The notes below the pieces were generated by a model that did not search any database, was not told the DNA's origin, and saw only the letters and a program-made list of their open reading frames with translations. DNA of 46,550 bases, from positions 1 through 46,550 of IMG/VR virus record IMGVR_UViG_3300010412_000079. One strand, written 5' to 3'. A program made the position numbers and the translations under genes. The number at the start of each line of letters is the position of its first letter. Within the stretch, counting starts at the first letter, position 1. This document shows positions 15,850 through 22,606 of this stretch, one piece after another. The stretch is from a virus.

Positions 15850-15890
15850 GTACCATTCACTGCAATTATAGGGGTAGAAGACAAATGACC
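15850..15890 (+). pseudogene. Vestige of a duplicated gene end
   Basis: The 41 bases match 16149-16189 with four differences. In frame they encode Val-Pro-Phe-Thr-Ala-Ile-Ile-Gly-Val-Glu-Asp, nearly the C-terminus of the protein at 15885-16184. So a copy of that gene's end lies just before its own start. Together with the matching fragment in the hairpin at 15813, this indicates an old tandem duplication mostly deleted. Confidence 0.7.
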
Positions 15891-16184
15891 GACAAGGGCA
15901 AATTGCGGTATGGCGAGCGTATCCTGGTTACCGCACTGTATAAGCGCAAGTTTCGCTACGGACTTCAGGCAGCTGGGGTTGAGGCTTACTGGGAAACCTA
16001 CACACACAGGGCAGGTGGTATCTACTTGGGGCAGCGCACGCTGGCGAACGGCACCGTGTCGCACGCCAGCGACGGGCACAACTTCAAGGCCACTGAGTAT
16101 CTGCGGGTGGCGTTGGTGTCGATCGGTCCATCGCGGAACCCTGTGTATGTACCATTCACTGCAATCATCAGGGTAGAAGACTAA
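15885..16184 (+). CDS. Unknown 99-residue protein
   Basis: A beta-rich small protein, basic at its N-terminus, with AGGGGTAGAAGAC upstream of the ATG. It ends as TAATG with the next gene. Its 3' end is duplicated upstream at 15850. No recognised domain. Confidence 0.7.
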   Translation: MTDKGKLRYGERILVTALYKRKFRYGLQAAGVEAYWETYTHRAGGIYLGQRTLANGTVSHASDGHNFKATEYLRVALVSIGPSRNPVYVPFTAIIRVED

Positions 16185-16408
16185 TGACCCACGAAGAACT
16201 AGCGAAAAGCTACACCCATCTAGCGCAGATAGTCGAACAGCTCGTTGAGCGGATGGAACACTGGGAGCCTGTGTTGAACCCAGGGCATTCCGGTAAGCCA
16301 CAGTTCCAGAAGTGCCACTACGGCGAATGGGTTAAGGCCAAAGACATACTGTCCTTGCTTGACTACCTCACCCATAGAGCCGAGGAAGCGAGGGGGTACA
16401 ATGAGTAG
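16184..16408 (+). CDS. Unknown 74-residue helical protein
   Basis: The start overlaps the upstream stop by one base, implying translational coupling. The protein is mostly helical with His and Trp near the middle. Its first codons (EELAKSY) match the fragment in the hairpin at 15813. Function unknown. Confidence 0.65.
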   Translation: MTHEELAKSYTHLAQIVEQLVERMEHWEPVLNPGHSGKPQFQKCHYGEWVKAKDILSLLDYLTHRAEEARGYNE

Positions 16409-16772
16409 TTGTTATTGCGACTACGCGGACCAACCGAACGCGTACTGGTCCAGGCGGCCGAAAGCACGCAAGGTCCATCCATGCTACGAATGTGGCGGGC
16501 AGATACTACCAGGGGAGCGATACGAGCGTGTGCGGGCGGTGTATGCTGGTGAGGGTCCAATCACTATGCGCACCTGTGTTCACTGCTTAGCTGCCCGAGA
16601 CATGGTGAAGGAACGGGTGCCTTGCTTCTGCTGGCAGCATGGAAGCATGCTGGATGACCTGAAACAAACACTGCTCGATGACGGTGAGAACCTCCCGGGG
16701 TTGCGTATGGCAGTGGGGCGAGTACTGGTAGAAGCACGCAGAGTGCGTGCTCAACGCAAACGGGGTGGTTAG
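16401..16772 (+). CDS. Small zinc-finger-like protein
   Basis: The product is 123 residues from ATG 16401, which has AGGGGG upstream. Cys pairs CYC (4-6), CYEC (about 28-31), CVHC (about 59-62) and CFC (about 75-77) look like a treble-clef or zinc-ribbon fold, followed by a basic helical tail. It is the first of at least eight Cys-rich small proteins in 16.4-21.7 kb. Likely nucleic-acid or protein binding; no function known. Confidence 0.7.
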   Translation: MSSCYCDYADQPNAYWSRRPKARKVHPCYECGGQILPGERYERVRAVYAGEGPITMRTCVHCLAARDMVKERVPCFCWQHGSMLDDLKQTLLDDGENLPGLRMAVGRVLVEARRVRAQRKRGG

Positions 16773-16774
16773 TT

Positions 16775-17092
16775 GTGTTCAAGACAAAATGCAAAATGAA
16801 CGAACTGAATTGTGTTGACTTGGTGCGAATGGAGATGGCGTACCAAATACAAGAGCGGATTGAACTTTTCATTGTGGCCGACATGACGGTAATGGACGAC
16901 ACAGAGGCGCAAACGTACGCTCTTCTTATGCGCACACTGCGCAGAGACATTGAACACTTCGTTGCCAAGTGGGTTCCAGGATCAACGGTGATTTTCTGGC
17001 TGCCCGGGTTATCGGCCGAGGTGAAAACACTAAATCCATGTGCTTTTCTAAAAGCCGATGACCAACTCGGCGAGGAGGTGCCAAGTGCGTGA
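16775..17092 (+). CDS. Unknown 105-residue protein
   Basis: Two starts are possible: GTG 16775 with a GGGG sequence upstream, and ATG 16796 with none; I use the GTG. The protein is acidic, helical in the first two-thirds, and overlaps the next gene by eight bases. No recognised motif. Confidence 0.6.
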   Translation: MFKTKCKMNELNCVDLVRMEMAYQIQERIELFIVADMTVMDDTEAQTYALLMRTLRRDIEHFVAKWVPGSTVIFWLPGLSAEVKTLNPCAFLKADDQLGEEVPSA

Positions 17093-17756
17093 GAACAAGT
17101 ACCGGTCAACCATCACTAGAGCGGTGGAAGAAGCGGGTGGTAGGGGCTTACCCGTTGAGAACGTGGCGCAGGAAGATACCCCGGACATGGTAATCACCCT
17201 GGACGGGATCACCCTGTTAGCCGAGCTCAAGTCCTTGGAAAGCTTACCCGCAAGGCCAGAAACCGCGATAAAAATACGCCATTACACCCTAGGCCAGCTC
17301 CGATTTCTGATAGATTGGTGGAAGGGTGGTGGAAATGCCTTGCTGGCTGTCCGTTCCCCCACAGGTGAGTCACTGCTATTCACCCCCACCCAAGCTATAA
17401 GGGTGTACGCGGGTCTCCCGTGGGACTTGCTACGTTGCAATGCAGCGTGGAAGGGGTACCCGCGCGGTCTGGCGCAGGGGCTGTTGCAAGCGGTAGAAAT
17501 GGCGCACCAGCAGCGCAAGAAAATAGTGGCGACCGTGGTACCGCCCCACACTCCAGTAGCAGCAACGCTGCACGAGCTCATCAACGGGTGTCAGCAAAGC
17601 TCAAGCTACCTCGGCGCCGCTTCCACGGAGGTTTCCATGCTGCTGGGTAGCAGCGAGGCGACCGAGACGTTACAGTGTGTGTCAGGGTGGTTGCTCGATA
17701 TGGCCGAGCAACTCCAAACCCTTCTTCTGCAGGTGGATACCAAGCATGCCAAGTGA
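17085..17756 (+). CDS. PD-(D/E)xK nuclease-like protein
   Basis: The 223-residue product starts at a GTG with GAGGAGG upstream. Residues 33-49 give Pro-Asp, twelve residues, then Glu-Leu-Lys, the core signature of PD-(D/E)xK nucleases such as VRR-NUC and Holliday-junction resolvase folds. An upstream Glu (about 15-16) in a first helix and a later Gln fit the same fold. The C-terminal half is helical and unassigned. It may be a resolvase, repair nuclease or host-DNA nuclease; substrate unknown. Confidence 0.65.
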   Translation: MRENKYRSTITRAVEEAGGRGLPVENVAQEDTPDMVITLDGITLLAELKSLESLPARPETAIKIRHYTLGQLRFLIDWWKGGGNALLAVRSPTGESLLFTPTQAIRVYAGLPWDLLRCNAAWKGYPRGLAQGLLQAVEMAHQQRKKIVATVVPPHTPVAATLHELINGCQQSSSYLGAASTEVSMLLGSSEATETLQCVSGWLLDMAEQLQTLLLQVDTKHAK

Positions 17757-17967
17757 ACCGGCTTTCACCGATTGGATTCACCCACGTTGTCCGCGCTGCG
17801 GTAGTAGAAGGGTACACGTACGGGTTGACGCAGGGGTGGCACATTGCGATAACTGCGGGTGGGAAAAAGCGTTTGACATTGAAGAGCTGGCTTCCGACAC
17901 GGACCACGGTCCAGTGGTGGCAGGCCCTACAACCAGGAGAACACCATGCGAAACAAAAGACAAGTAG
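17746..17967 (+). CDS. Small zinc-ribbon protein
   Basis: 73 residues from ATG 17746, which overlaps the nuclease-like gene's end. CPRC and CDNC pairs about 16 residues apart make a classic zinc ribbon. The C-terminal part is Asp/Thr-rich. Possible nucleic-acid-binding or RNA-polymerase-interacting factor; inference only. Confidence 0.7.
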   Translation: MPSEPAFTDWIHPRCPRCGSRRVHVRVDAGVAHCDNCGWEKAFDIEELASDTDHGPVVAGPTTRRTPCETKDK

Positions 17968-18176
17968 AGCGCGAGCTTATTTACTCGCTGGTAGAAGTAC
18001 TGCAGAGGTTTGGACCAGGCACCGAACTCCGCGTGAACGATCAAGGCGCCATGGAGGTGTTTGTGCCCGAGCACGTTAGACCGGGGCGGGTGATCCCCAT
18101 TGTGGACCGTATGGAATGCACCGTGCCCTTGGGGTCCGTTGTTGGGGTGTACGGGGAGTGGAACAATGTCGCGTGA
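17946..18176 (+). CDS. Unknown 76-residue protein
   Basis: AGGAGA lies before the ATG; it overlaps genes on both sides. A basic N-terminal helix is followed by a beta-rich acidic domain. No known family. Confidence 0.65.
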   Translation: MRNKRQVERELIYSLVEVLQRFGPGTELRVNDQGAMEVFVPEHVRPGRVIPIVDRMECTVPLGSVVGVYGEWNNVA

Positions 18177-18369
18177 CCACAATACTATGGGGCGGTGCGG
18201 CGCATGCGGTGCACTGGCAGTCACCAAGCTGTGCTCAAACTGCATAGGCAACCTACTCGATGAGTCCAACGACCGACCGGATGACGCCGAGCTAATGACC
18301 GGTTCCACCACCATGTGGGGGGATACCAAGCGCAACCGCTGTGGAGGCAAACCAAGGAAAAAGAAATGA
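18166..18369 (+). CDS. Small zinc-ribbon-like protein
   Basis: 67 residues from ATG 18166 with GGGGAG upstream. CGAC and CSNC pairs near the N-terminus suggest one zinc site; the C-terminus is strongly basic. ATGA overlap with the next gene. Confidence 0.65.
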   Translation: MSRDHNTMGRCGACGALAVTKLCSNCIGNLLDESNDRPDDAELMTGSTTMWGDTKRNRCGGKPRKKK

Positions 18370-18593
18370 ACCGTTGTAACTTATGCCAGTTCCCAGTAGA
18401 CCGAGTGGATACGTACTGCCCAATGTGCGAGATCGAGTTGGCGCGTAACCTACCACGCATCGCTAGGGACACACCAATCCAGAGGGTGGCTATCCCACCC
18501 TCTGGCTACGTTCACAGAGATCGAGCGCCAACACGGCATAGGAGCGATAGTAGCCATGCACGAATCGCAGCGCACAACAACCAAGCAAAGTAG
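18366..18593 (+). CDS. Small zinc-ribbon-like protein with an internal hairpin
   Basis: 75 residues; ATG overlaps the upstream stop (ATGA). CNLC and CPMC pairs 14 residues apart form a probable zinc ribbon in the first 25 residues. A perfect 11-bp hairpin (18479-18505) lies in the coding sequence, and the last 38 bp overlap the next gene. Past the ribbon, the sequence is basic and low in structure. Confidence 0.6.
   Translation: MNRCNLCQFPVDRVDTYCPMCEIELARNLPRIARDTPIQRVAIPPSGYVHRDRAPTRHRSDSSHARIAAHNNQAK
18479..18505 (+). other. Perfect 11-bp hairpin inside a coding region
   Basis: CCAGAGGGTGG pairs with CCACCCTCTGG around CTATC. It resembles the intercistronic hairpins but lies within a gene, 50 bp before the next start, so it may mark the boundary of a former shorter gene. 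Confidence 0.7.
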
Positions 18594-18852
18594 CAACGTT
18601 GAGCTATCAGCAGAACAACTCCACGTTCTTTTATTCACTCTTGGTATCGTTCAGCGAGGTGTAATCTACCGCAATCACTACTTGGTTAGCATACGATCCC
18701 AGGCGTTCGGGCACTGTACTGCTCTGGAGGAGAAGGGGTTATTCAAGCTGGTTGAATTGCAACCAGAATTGTTGGGGGACCCCAACTACCGCTGTTTCGC
18801 AGCTACCGAACAAGGGTTGGTAGCTGCACGACCATATATGAGGCAGGAATGA
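18556..18852 (+). CDS. Unknown 98-residue protein
   Basis: The ATG is inside the previous gene. Residues 12-98 look like a compact helical domain, possibly winged-helix-like (a helix, a helix with ALEEKGLFKL, then a short hairpin and TEQG). That is the layout of small transcription regulators, but the match is weak. ATGA overlap with the next gene. Confidence 0.6.
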   Translation: MHESQRTTTKQSSNVELSAEQLHVLLFTLGIVQRGVIYRNHYLVSIRSQAFGHCTALEEKGLFKLVELQPELLGDPNYRCFAATEQGLVAARPYMRQE

Positions 18853-19046
18853 TTCGCCCGCTGACCTGTAATAGCTGCGAACACTATAGGGTATGGGTAC
18901 CACCCCAGCACACCAAACCAACACACCGTGGAAGCGTAAAGCTGCACACTGCGTGCGCACTTGGTCACTCCGTGCTACCACTGCAGGAGCTGGCCAAGTG
19001 TAGATGGGGTGTGTATCTCCCTGGCAGCGACGAGCACGACCAGTAG
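18849..19046 (+). CDS. Small Cys-rich protein
   Basis: 65 residues; the ATG overlaps the upstream stop. CNSC near the N-terminus and further Cys about residues 36 and 51 could bind one metal. Last gene of the unit that starts at 15439; the next promoter lies about 35 bp beyond. Confidence 0.6.
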   Translation: MIRPLTCNSCEHYRVWVPPQHTKPTHRGSVKLHTACALGHSVLPLQELAKCRWGVYLPGSDEHDQ

Positions 19047-19048
19047 TG

Positions 19049-19074
19049 GCTATCGCCGGCCGTAAGTCGATAGC
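19049..19074 (+). other. Weak hairpin before the fourth early promoter
   Basis: GCTATCG pairs with CGATAGC across a 12-base loop, followed by A-rich sequence. It could end transcripts weakly. It overlaps the region just before the palindrome at 19080. Confidence 0.45.
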
Positions 19075-19079
19075 AACAA

Positions 19080-19119
19080 ACAATTGTACCTTTGTTTGTA
19101 TGTTCGGCTATTCTATAGT
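19080..19119 (+). promoter_or_regulatory. Early promoter with palindrome, fourth of four
   Basis: ACAATTGT is a palindrome overlapping -35 TTGTAC (19084-19089). The -10 is less certain: TATTCT at 19109 (spacing 19) or TATAGT at 19114 (spacing 24). No strong 5' hairpin follows, unlike the other three. Confidence 0.55.
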
Positions 19120-19157
19120 CGTACCAAGCAACCAACCCCAACACTCAGGAGAACCAC

Positions 19158-19421
19158 ATGTTCGAAAATCGCATTGATCAAGAAACCCTGCCGGAAGCCA
19201 TTTATGTACACGGTGTTGGCGAGCGGACCCAGGAACTGGTGTATGACGTACTTCCACCAATTTGGGACCGGCTTGACACTGACCCAGACGCTCCTAATAG
19301 CTTCTTCAATTTCGTGCCAGGGCTCGTGGAGCAGGTGGTACGCGCCCGTGATCTCGAAGAGAAACTGGACCGCTTGGCTGCTGGTATTGAGCAGGCCATG
19401 GATAGCTTTGACTACAACTAG
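19158..19421 (+). CDS. Unknown 87-residue acidic protein
   Basis: First gene of the fourth early unit with AGGAGA before the ATG. An acidic, mostly helical protein with a coiled-coil-like C-terminal third. No recognised family; an acidic early protein could be a DNA mimic or host-protein binder, but nothing shows this. Confidence 0.7.
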   Translation: MFENRIDQETLPEAIYVHGVGERTQELVYDVLPPIWDRLDTDPDAPNSFFNFVPGLVEQVVRARDLEEKLDRLAAGIEQAMDSFDYN

Positions 19422-19469
19422 CAACCTTCTCCGGTAGCCATGGATGGCACCAATCTACAGAGGTACGTC

Positions 19470-19652
19470 ATGATCGGTGTATATACGTGTTGGAACGAGG
19501 ACCTACTAGGTAAGCGTGCTGAGTTGCGTTACGGGCACGACGGCCTATTTTTGACTGCCAAGTTCCTTGACCCGAAGCTTGCTGCTACGTGGACGCAGCA
19601 GTGGCACGTGTTTCCAGCAGCGTGCTTTTGCCCCTTGCAAGAGGAGGTGTAA
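19470..19652 (+). CDS. Unknown 60-residue protein
   Basis: ATG 19470 has AGAGG six bases upstream and is preferred over ATG 19440, which has no ribosome site. The protein is beta-rich with several Trp and looks like a small SH3-type barrel. Function unknown. Confidence 0.6.
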   Translation: MIGVYTCWNEDLLGKRAELRYGHDGLFLTAKFLDPKLAATWTQQWHVFPAACFCPLQEEV

Positions 19653-19656
19653 TGCC

Positions 19657-19923
19657 GTGTTCTACGCACTAGCAGCATATGACGCCATACAGCGCCGCAA
19701 GGAGCAAGATTCGTGCTTACGCAGGGCAAGGAAAGAAGCGTGGGGCGAGAACTACAACCTGGAAGGGGTGTACGAAGATCGAGCGGAAGATGCCTACTTT
19801 GCACGAGGTGTGGCACTGCAGTACCTGCTCAACCCCACTGACCCGGGGTGCCGTTTCTACTACACACAGCGGATAACAACAAAGAGGAGTAACAAATGGA
19901 ACAGAACCTACGCAAGAGCGTGA
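19657..19923 (+). CDS. Unknown 88-residue protein, GTG start
   Basis: GAGGAGG precedes GTG 19657; the alternative ATG at 19652 is in another frame and stops early. The protein is helical and charged with a basic end. It overlaps the next gene by 28 bp. Confidence 0.6.
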   Translation: MFYALAAYDAIQRRKEQDSCLRRARKEAWGENYNLEGVYEDRAEDAYFARGVALQYLLNPTDPGCRFYYTQRITTKRSNKWNRTYARA

Positions 19924-20201
19924 AAAAGCGGATTGTCTCGCTTAAGAAGCAAATAGCCGAGAACAAGGTCGCGGGAGACATGCACAGTAGCAGCGAGCTA
20001 GAGTTCGAGCTCTTGGTATTGCGCATTTCGATCTTGGACGCTACCGCAGCCGAGGTAGTGCGCACGGTGTGCAACACCAGCAAGGGGGTCAAGAACGGCG
20101 ACTTGATGTCTTGCTTCGTGTGGTCGGAAGTCGAGCCAGGGCCTAAGTACTGGGTTGAACTCAACCAGCGGTTGGAGAGCAACGAGGACGGGTTTGGCTG
20201 A
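19896..20201 (+). CDS. Unknown 101-residue protein with N-terminal coiled coil
   Basis: AGAGGAG precedes the ATG. Residues 5-45 form a charged helix that could be a coiled coil, followed by a mixed domain. No known motif. The 106 bp after it hold a possible -10 (TACAAT at 20247) without a good -35. Confidence 0.65.
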   Translation: MEQNLRKSVKKRIVSLKKQIAENKVAGDMHSSSELEFELLVLRISILDATAAEVVRTVCNTSKGVKNGDLMSCFVWSEVEPGPKYWVELNQRLESNEDGFG

Positions 20202-20307
20202 GACCACACGTAGTAGGTACAAACGTCGCAAGGACGCGACTGGCGGTACAATGCTCTAACGTATGGGTAAAAGAGAGTGTCAACCAACCTTACTTGAGGA
20301 TACTACC

Positions 20308-20535
20308 ATGACGCAGACAGAGCGGTATGTGGACAGCCAGCGGGTTTCTGGCGAAGTACTAAGGTGGGGGTTAGTTTGTATTCATCCTTGTATTGTGCAC
20401 GAGCAAAGGTACAACAAGGGGGATCTGCTGCAGGGGCAGTTCTACCGGACCCGGATGGCGGCACTGTTGGCACGTAACAATATACACCACTCGGCGCCAT
20501 TTGATGCCGTATTACTTGAGGTAGGGCAATCATGA
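20308..20535 (+). CDS. Unknown 75-residue protein
   Basis: ATG 20308 is chosen because TGAGGA lies upstream; the in-frame ATG at 20263 has none. The protein has an alpha/beta pattern with His and Tyr in the middle. The stop overlaps the next start as ATGA. Confidence 0.6.
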   Translation: MTQTERYVDSQRVSGEVLRWGLVCIHPCIVHEQRYNKGDLLQGQFYRTRMAALLARNNIHHSAPFDAVLLEVGQS

Positions 20536-20624
20536 AGATCCATGTGTTAATACACAGCATCGCAAAGAAAGCGGTGCTGTGCCAGAAAGCAGAAGACACC
20601 GGTCCACTGCGGAGGGTAGCGTGA
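20532..20624 (+). CDS. 30-residue peptide, coupled to both neighbours
   Basis: A 31-codon frame whose ATG overlaps the upstream stop (ATGA) and whose stop overlaps the next GTG start (GTGA). This chained overlap is the main evidence for translation. The peptide is basic, starting Met-Lys-Ile-His. Function unknown. Confidence 0.5.
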   Translation: MKIHVLIHSIAKKAVLCQKAEDTGPLRRVA

Positions 20625-20842
20625 ACACTACCGAGGGTTACTACGTTATCAGGCTCGGACCACAAGGCGAGTGGAAACCACTGGGGGTATACACAGATCA
20701 GGGCGCCAAGCGTCGCGCAACCATGATCGCTAACAAGGAGGAGGTGCGCGAGGTGTACGTTGGGATCAAGCGCCCCGGCGGAGGCGTGCACCCCCTGTTC
20801 GCTAAGTACATGAATAACTCAAACAAGTGGGTGGAAATATGA
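20621..20842 (+). CDS. Unknown 73-residue protein, GTG start
   Basis: GGAGGG lies before the GTG. The sequence is a basic alpha/beta mix (YYVIRLG strand, then Arg/Lys-rich helix). The GTGA and ATGA overlaps tie it to genes on each side. No recognised family. Confidence 0.6.
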   Translation: MNTTEGYYVIRLGPQGEWKPLGVYTDQGAKRRATMIANKEEVREVYVGIKRPGGGVHPLFAKYMNNSNKWVEI

Positions 20843-21099
20843 ATGGGAAAAGTGTCCGGTGTATCTGCGAGGGGTGCGTGTACGCACTATGGGCCACGAC
20901 CGCGGCCGGTAAACGCCACCCAAACGGGAACGGGCGGTGCATGTACGAGATAAAGCTACCAGTGCTGCCTGCAGCGTTCCACACGCTAAATCGCGTGTGG
21001 AACCCGCGGGGCCTAATCTGCGGAGGCTATATCCAGCGTGCTACCAAACATAGCGAAGCATATCCCACTGAACCCTGTGTATACCGCTCGGAGATATAA
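20839..21099 (+). CDS. Small Cys-rich protein
   Basis: 86 residues from ATG 20839. CxCxxC near the N-terminus and Cys at about 34, 61 and 80 suggest a metal-binding fold, with many basic and aromatic residues between. The ATG overlaps the upstream stop. Confidence 0.6.
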   Translation: MNGKSVRCICEGCVYALWATTAAGKRHPNGNGRCMYEIKLPVLPAAFHTLNRVWNPRGLICGGYIQRATKHSEAYPTEPCVYRSEI

Positions 21100-21101
21100 G
21101 C

Positions 21102-21311
21102 ATGGGCAGTATGACTTACATCCGTCGCATGTACCGGGTACTGGCCTACAGAGGTGGGCGCGTGAGCTACTTGTTTGGTGACGGCATTCGCCGGTTCGGT
21201 CGCATTACTGGTTCGCGCTGCGGGTTGTTGAGGGTACTGGTTGGCAATACACACCGTATGCTGGTGCACCCGAAAGACACCCGCTTGGTATATGAGGACC
21301 ACGTGAAATGA
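21102..21311 (+). CDS. Unknown 69-residue basic protein
   Basis: CGGAGA lies before the ATG. Arg-rich throughout, with a beta-rich pattern that might be a small barrel; it could bind nucleic acid. Overlaps the next gene by four bases. Confidence 0.6.
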   Translation: MGSMTYIRRMYRVLAYRGGRVSYLFGDGIRRFGRITGSRCGLLRVLVGNTHRMLVHPKDTRLVYEDHVK

Positions 21312-21553
21312 ACCACCCTGCACTATTCGGCGTCAAATGCCACCAATGCGGTTGGTTTGTGGCATTCATCGACTCCAAAGATGTCAGCGAAGGGTTGCTA
21401 CCAGTTAACCACGTGTGGAACTGGTTGAACAGGGGTTACACCGTGGTACCGCTGTGGGACCCCAATTGGTCGCGCACCGCTCCACCATGCTTGTGCTCGG
21501 AGATGTACCATGAACATAAAGAGCTATTACGTTATGGTTCCAATCCGGGATGA
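21308..21553 (+). CDS. Small Cys/Trp-rich protein
   Basis: 81 residues. A CHQC pair near residue 11 and CLC near residue 62 could form a split zinc site; five Trp lie between. ATGA overlap with the previous gene and a 44-bp overlap with the next. Confidence 0.6.
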   Translation: MNHPALFGVKCHQCGWFVAFIDSKDVSEGLLPVNHVWNWLNRGYTVVPLWDPNWSRTAPPCLCSEMYHEHKELLRYGSNPG

Positions 21554-21725
21554 GCTACCGCGGCCGGGGCGGCTGTTCATTATGGTTTGTTGCCCAATTT
21601 GTGGGAAGTCCGAGACCATGTTGAACGGTGCCACCCAGCTGCCAGAGCCGCACGGTTACGGCGAGGGGCGCTGCGGCGGGGTGGCGCCGTGGAAGCTGCA
21701 CCCAGCGGGGCTAGTGCGTGGGTAG
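21510..21725 (+). CDS. Small Cys-rich protein
   Basis: 71 residues with GGAGA before the ATG. CCPIC at about residues 27-31 and a Cys at about residue 55 may bind zinc. The gene overlaps its neighbour by 44 bp. The following 112 bp contain a short hairpin (21810-21826) and a TACAAT at 21774. Confidence 0.6.
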   Translation: MNIKSYYVMVPIRDELPRPGRLFIMVCCPICGKSETMLNGATQLPEPHGYGEGRCGGVAPWKLHPAGLVRG

Positions 21726-21837
21726 CTGGGGCGAACAGGGCGTAAGCGTGGGCGCCGAACGGAATCGGCCCGCTACAATGGTATTGGTATGGTGCTTGGA
21801 GGCGCATGGAGGCGCCCAGAGCGCCTAGGAGGGTATG

Positions 21838-22023
21838 ATGGAAGGTACATATACGGGTCCTGACAAGCGGTTCGCCGGTAAGACGGCGCTGCTGCGTGAA
21901 TGCGTAGAGGTCGAGGGGCTTGTTCTGGCACAGTTTGATGACATGGACCTTAGACCATGGTGCTATGGGTGGCACCCCTTCCCCGCTAAGCACTTCAAGA
22001 TTGAAACGCCAGAGGAGGGCTAG
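21838..22023 (+). CDS. Small SH3-barrel-like protein, 61 residues
   Basis: ATG 21838 is chosen over ATG 21835 for its better distance to AGGAGGG. The pattern (GTYTGPDKRFAGKTA, then strands and WHPFPAKHF) looks like a small beta barrel found in many phages. It is the last gene of the early array. Function unknown. Confidence 0.65.
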   Translation: MEGTYTGPDKRFAGKTALLRECVEVEGLVLAQFDDMDLRPWCYGWHPFPAKHFKIETPEEG

Positions 22024-22114
22024 GCACTTTGTGCGCGGGTAGAATGGCGGTTACCATATGACCTATTGTTTGCCATAGCAGTCCTCCCCGCGGCCATAAC
22101 GGCCGATGCCCGTT

Positions 22115-22145
22115 GAGCCAGTGCCCCCTCGCTGGCTCTTTTTTT
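22115..22145 (+). terminator. Strong intrinsic terminator closing the early region
   Basis: GAGCCAGTG pairs with CGCTGGCTC (one G-T pair) around CCCCCT and is followed directly by seven T. It separates the early gene array from the late control region. Confidence 0.92.
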
Positions 22146-22164
22146 GCCCCGGGAAAGCACTTTG

Positions 22165-22272
22165 GGTGCCGGGGGTGCCGGAGGTGCCGGAGGTGCGACC
22201 GGGGTGCGACCGGGGTGCGACCGGGGTGCGACCGGGGTGCGACCGGGGTGCGACCGGGGTGCGACCGGGGGT
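22165..22272. repeat. Non-coding iteron array: three 9-bp then seven 11-bp units
   Basis: Three copies of GGTGCCGG(G/A) run into seven near-perfect copies of GTGCGACCGGG, one DNA turn apart. They lie in the largest gene-free stretch (22024-22660), immediately before an AT-rich segment. The phasing suggests a DNA-binding array, such as a replication origin or packaging site. The open frames across it are repetitive and have no start signals. Confidence 0.9.
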
Positions 22273-22332
22273 GCCTATTGGCCTATGCCCTATTACGTAA
22301 GGAAATACAAAAAGCAAAAAAAATTTGGGAAA

Positions 22333-22362
22333 TATTGGCAATAGTGCCAATAATGCCAATAG
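22333..22362. repeat. Inverted and direct TGCCAATA boxes
   Basis: TATTGGCA and TGCCAATA flank ATAG as a perfect interrupted palindrome, followed by a direct ATGCCAATAG. Similar boxes occur in the other control region at 46207-46289. The preceding 30 bp are very AT-rich, as in DNA-unwinding elements. Confidence 0.75.
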
Positions 22363-22475
22363 GGGGCAGGTAACTGGTTGAAATTGTTGGGCAGAATTGT
22401 ATTGGGTGTACTTATTACCACAACCGTTTTTGTAATATAGGAGACAGTCAACAGGGGGGGTTTAGTCGGTAACCC

Positions 22476-22606
22476 TCCTAGTTGCATGGCGAACTTGTGC
22501 TTTTTTTGTTGGGGTGCCCACCCGGCTTCGCGCGTAGTGGCCCTGTGCTGCCCACACAGCCCACGGCGTACATAGCGGTATCGACGACGTCGACCCCTGG
22601 TATACT
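22476..22606 (+). promoter_or_regulatory. Late control region and promoter for terS
   Basis: Blocks shared with 46309-46389 are TCCTAGTTGCATGGC (22476-22490), a CCCACCC...CGCGCGTAGTG block ending at 22539, and CCCTGGTATACT (22595-22606). The last gives an extended -10 (TG-G-TATACT). No good -35 is present, so an activator may be needed. Transcripts would start near 22613 and run through the packaging and structural genes. Confidence 0.7.
22581..22593. promoter_or_regulatory. Perfect palindrome TCGACGACGTCGA in the late promoter
   Basis: Two 6-bp arms around a central A end seven bases before the -10. The copy of the control region at 46 kb lacks this 51-bp insert, so the palindrome is a candidate operator specific to the late promoter. 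Confidence 0.55.

Noticed and set aside
17675-18079. Long Arg-rich frame overlapping two small genes
   Set aside because: It overlaps the zinc-ribbon gene at 17746 and the gene at 17946, has no ribosome site, and its composition is that of an out-of-frame reading.
22165-22272. CRISPR array
   Set aside because: Units are 9-11 bp with no spacers.
22106-22373. Open frames running through the 11-bp iterons
   Set aside because: They have no ribosome site, sit over a terminator and a repeat array, and stay open in several frames only because the repeat lacks stops.
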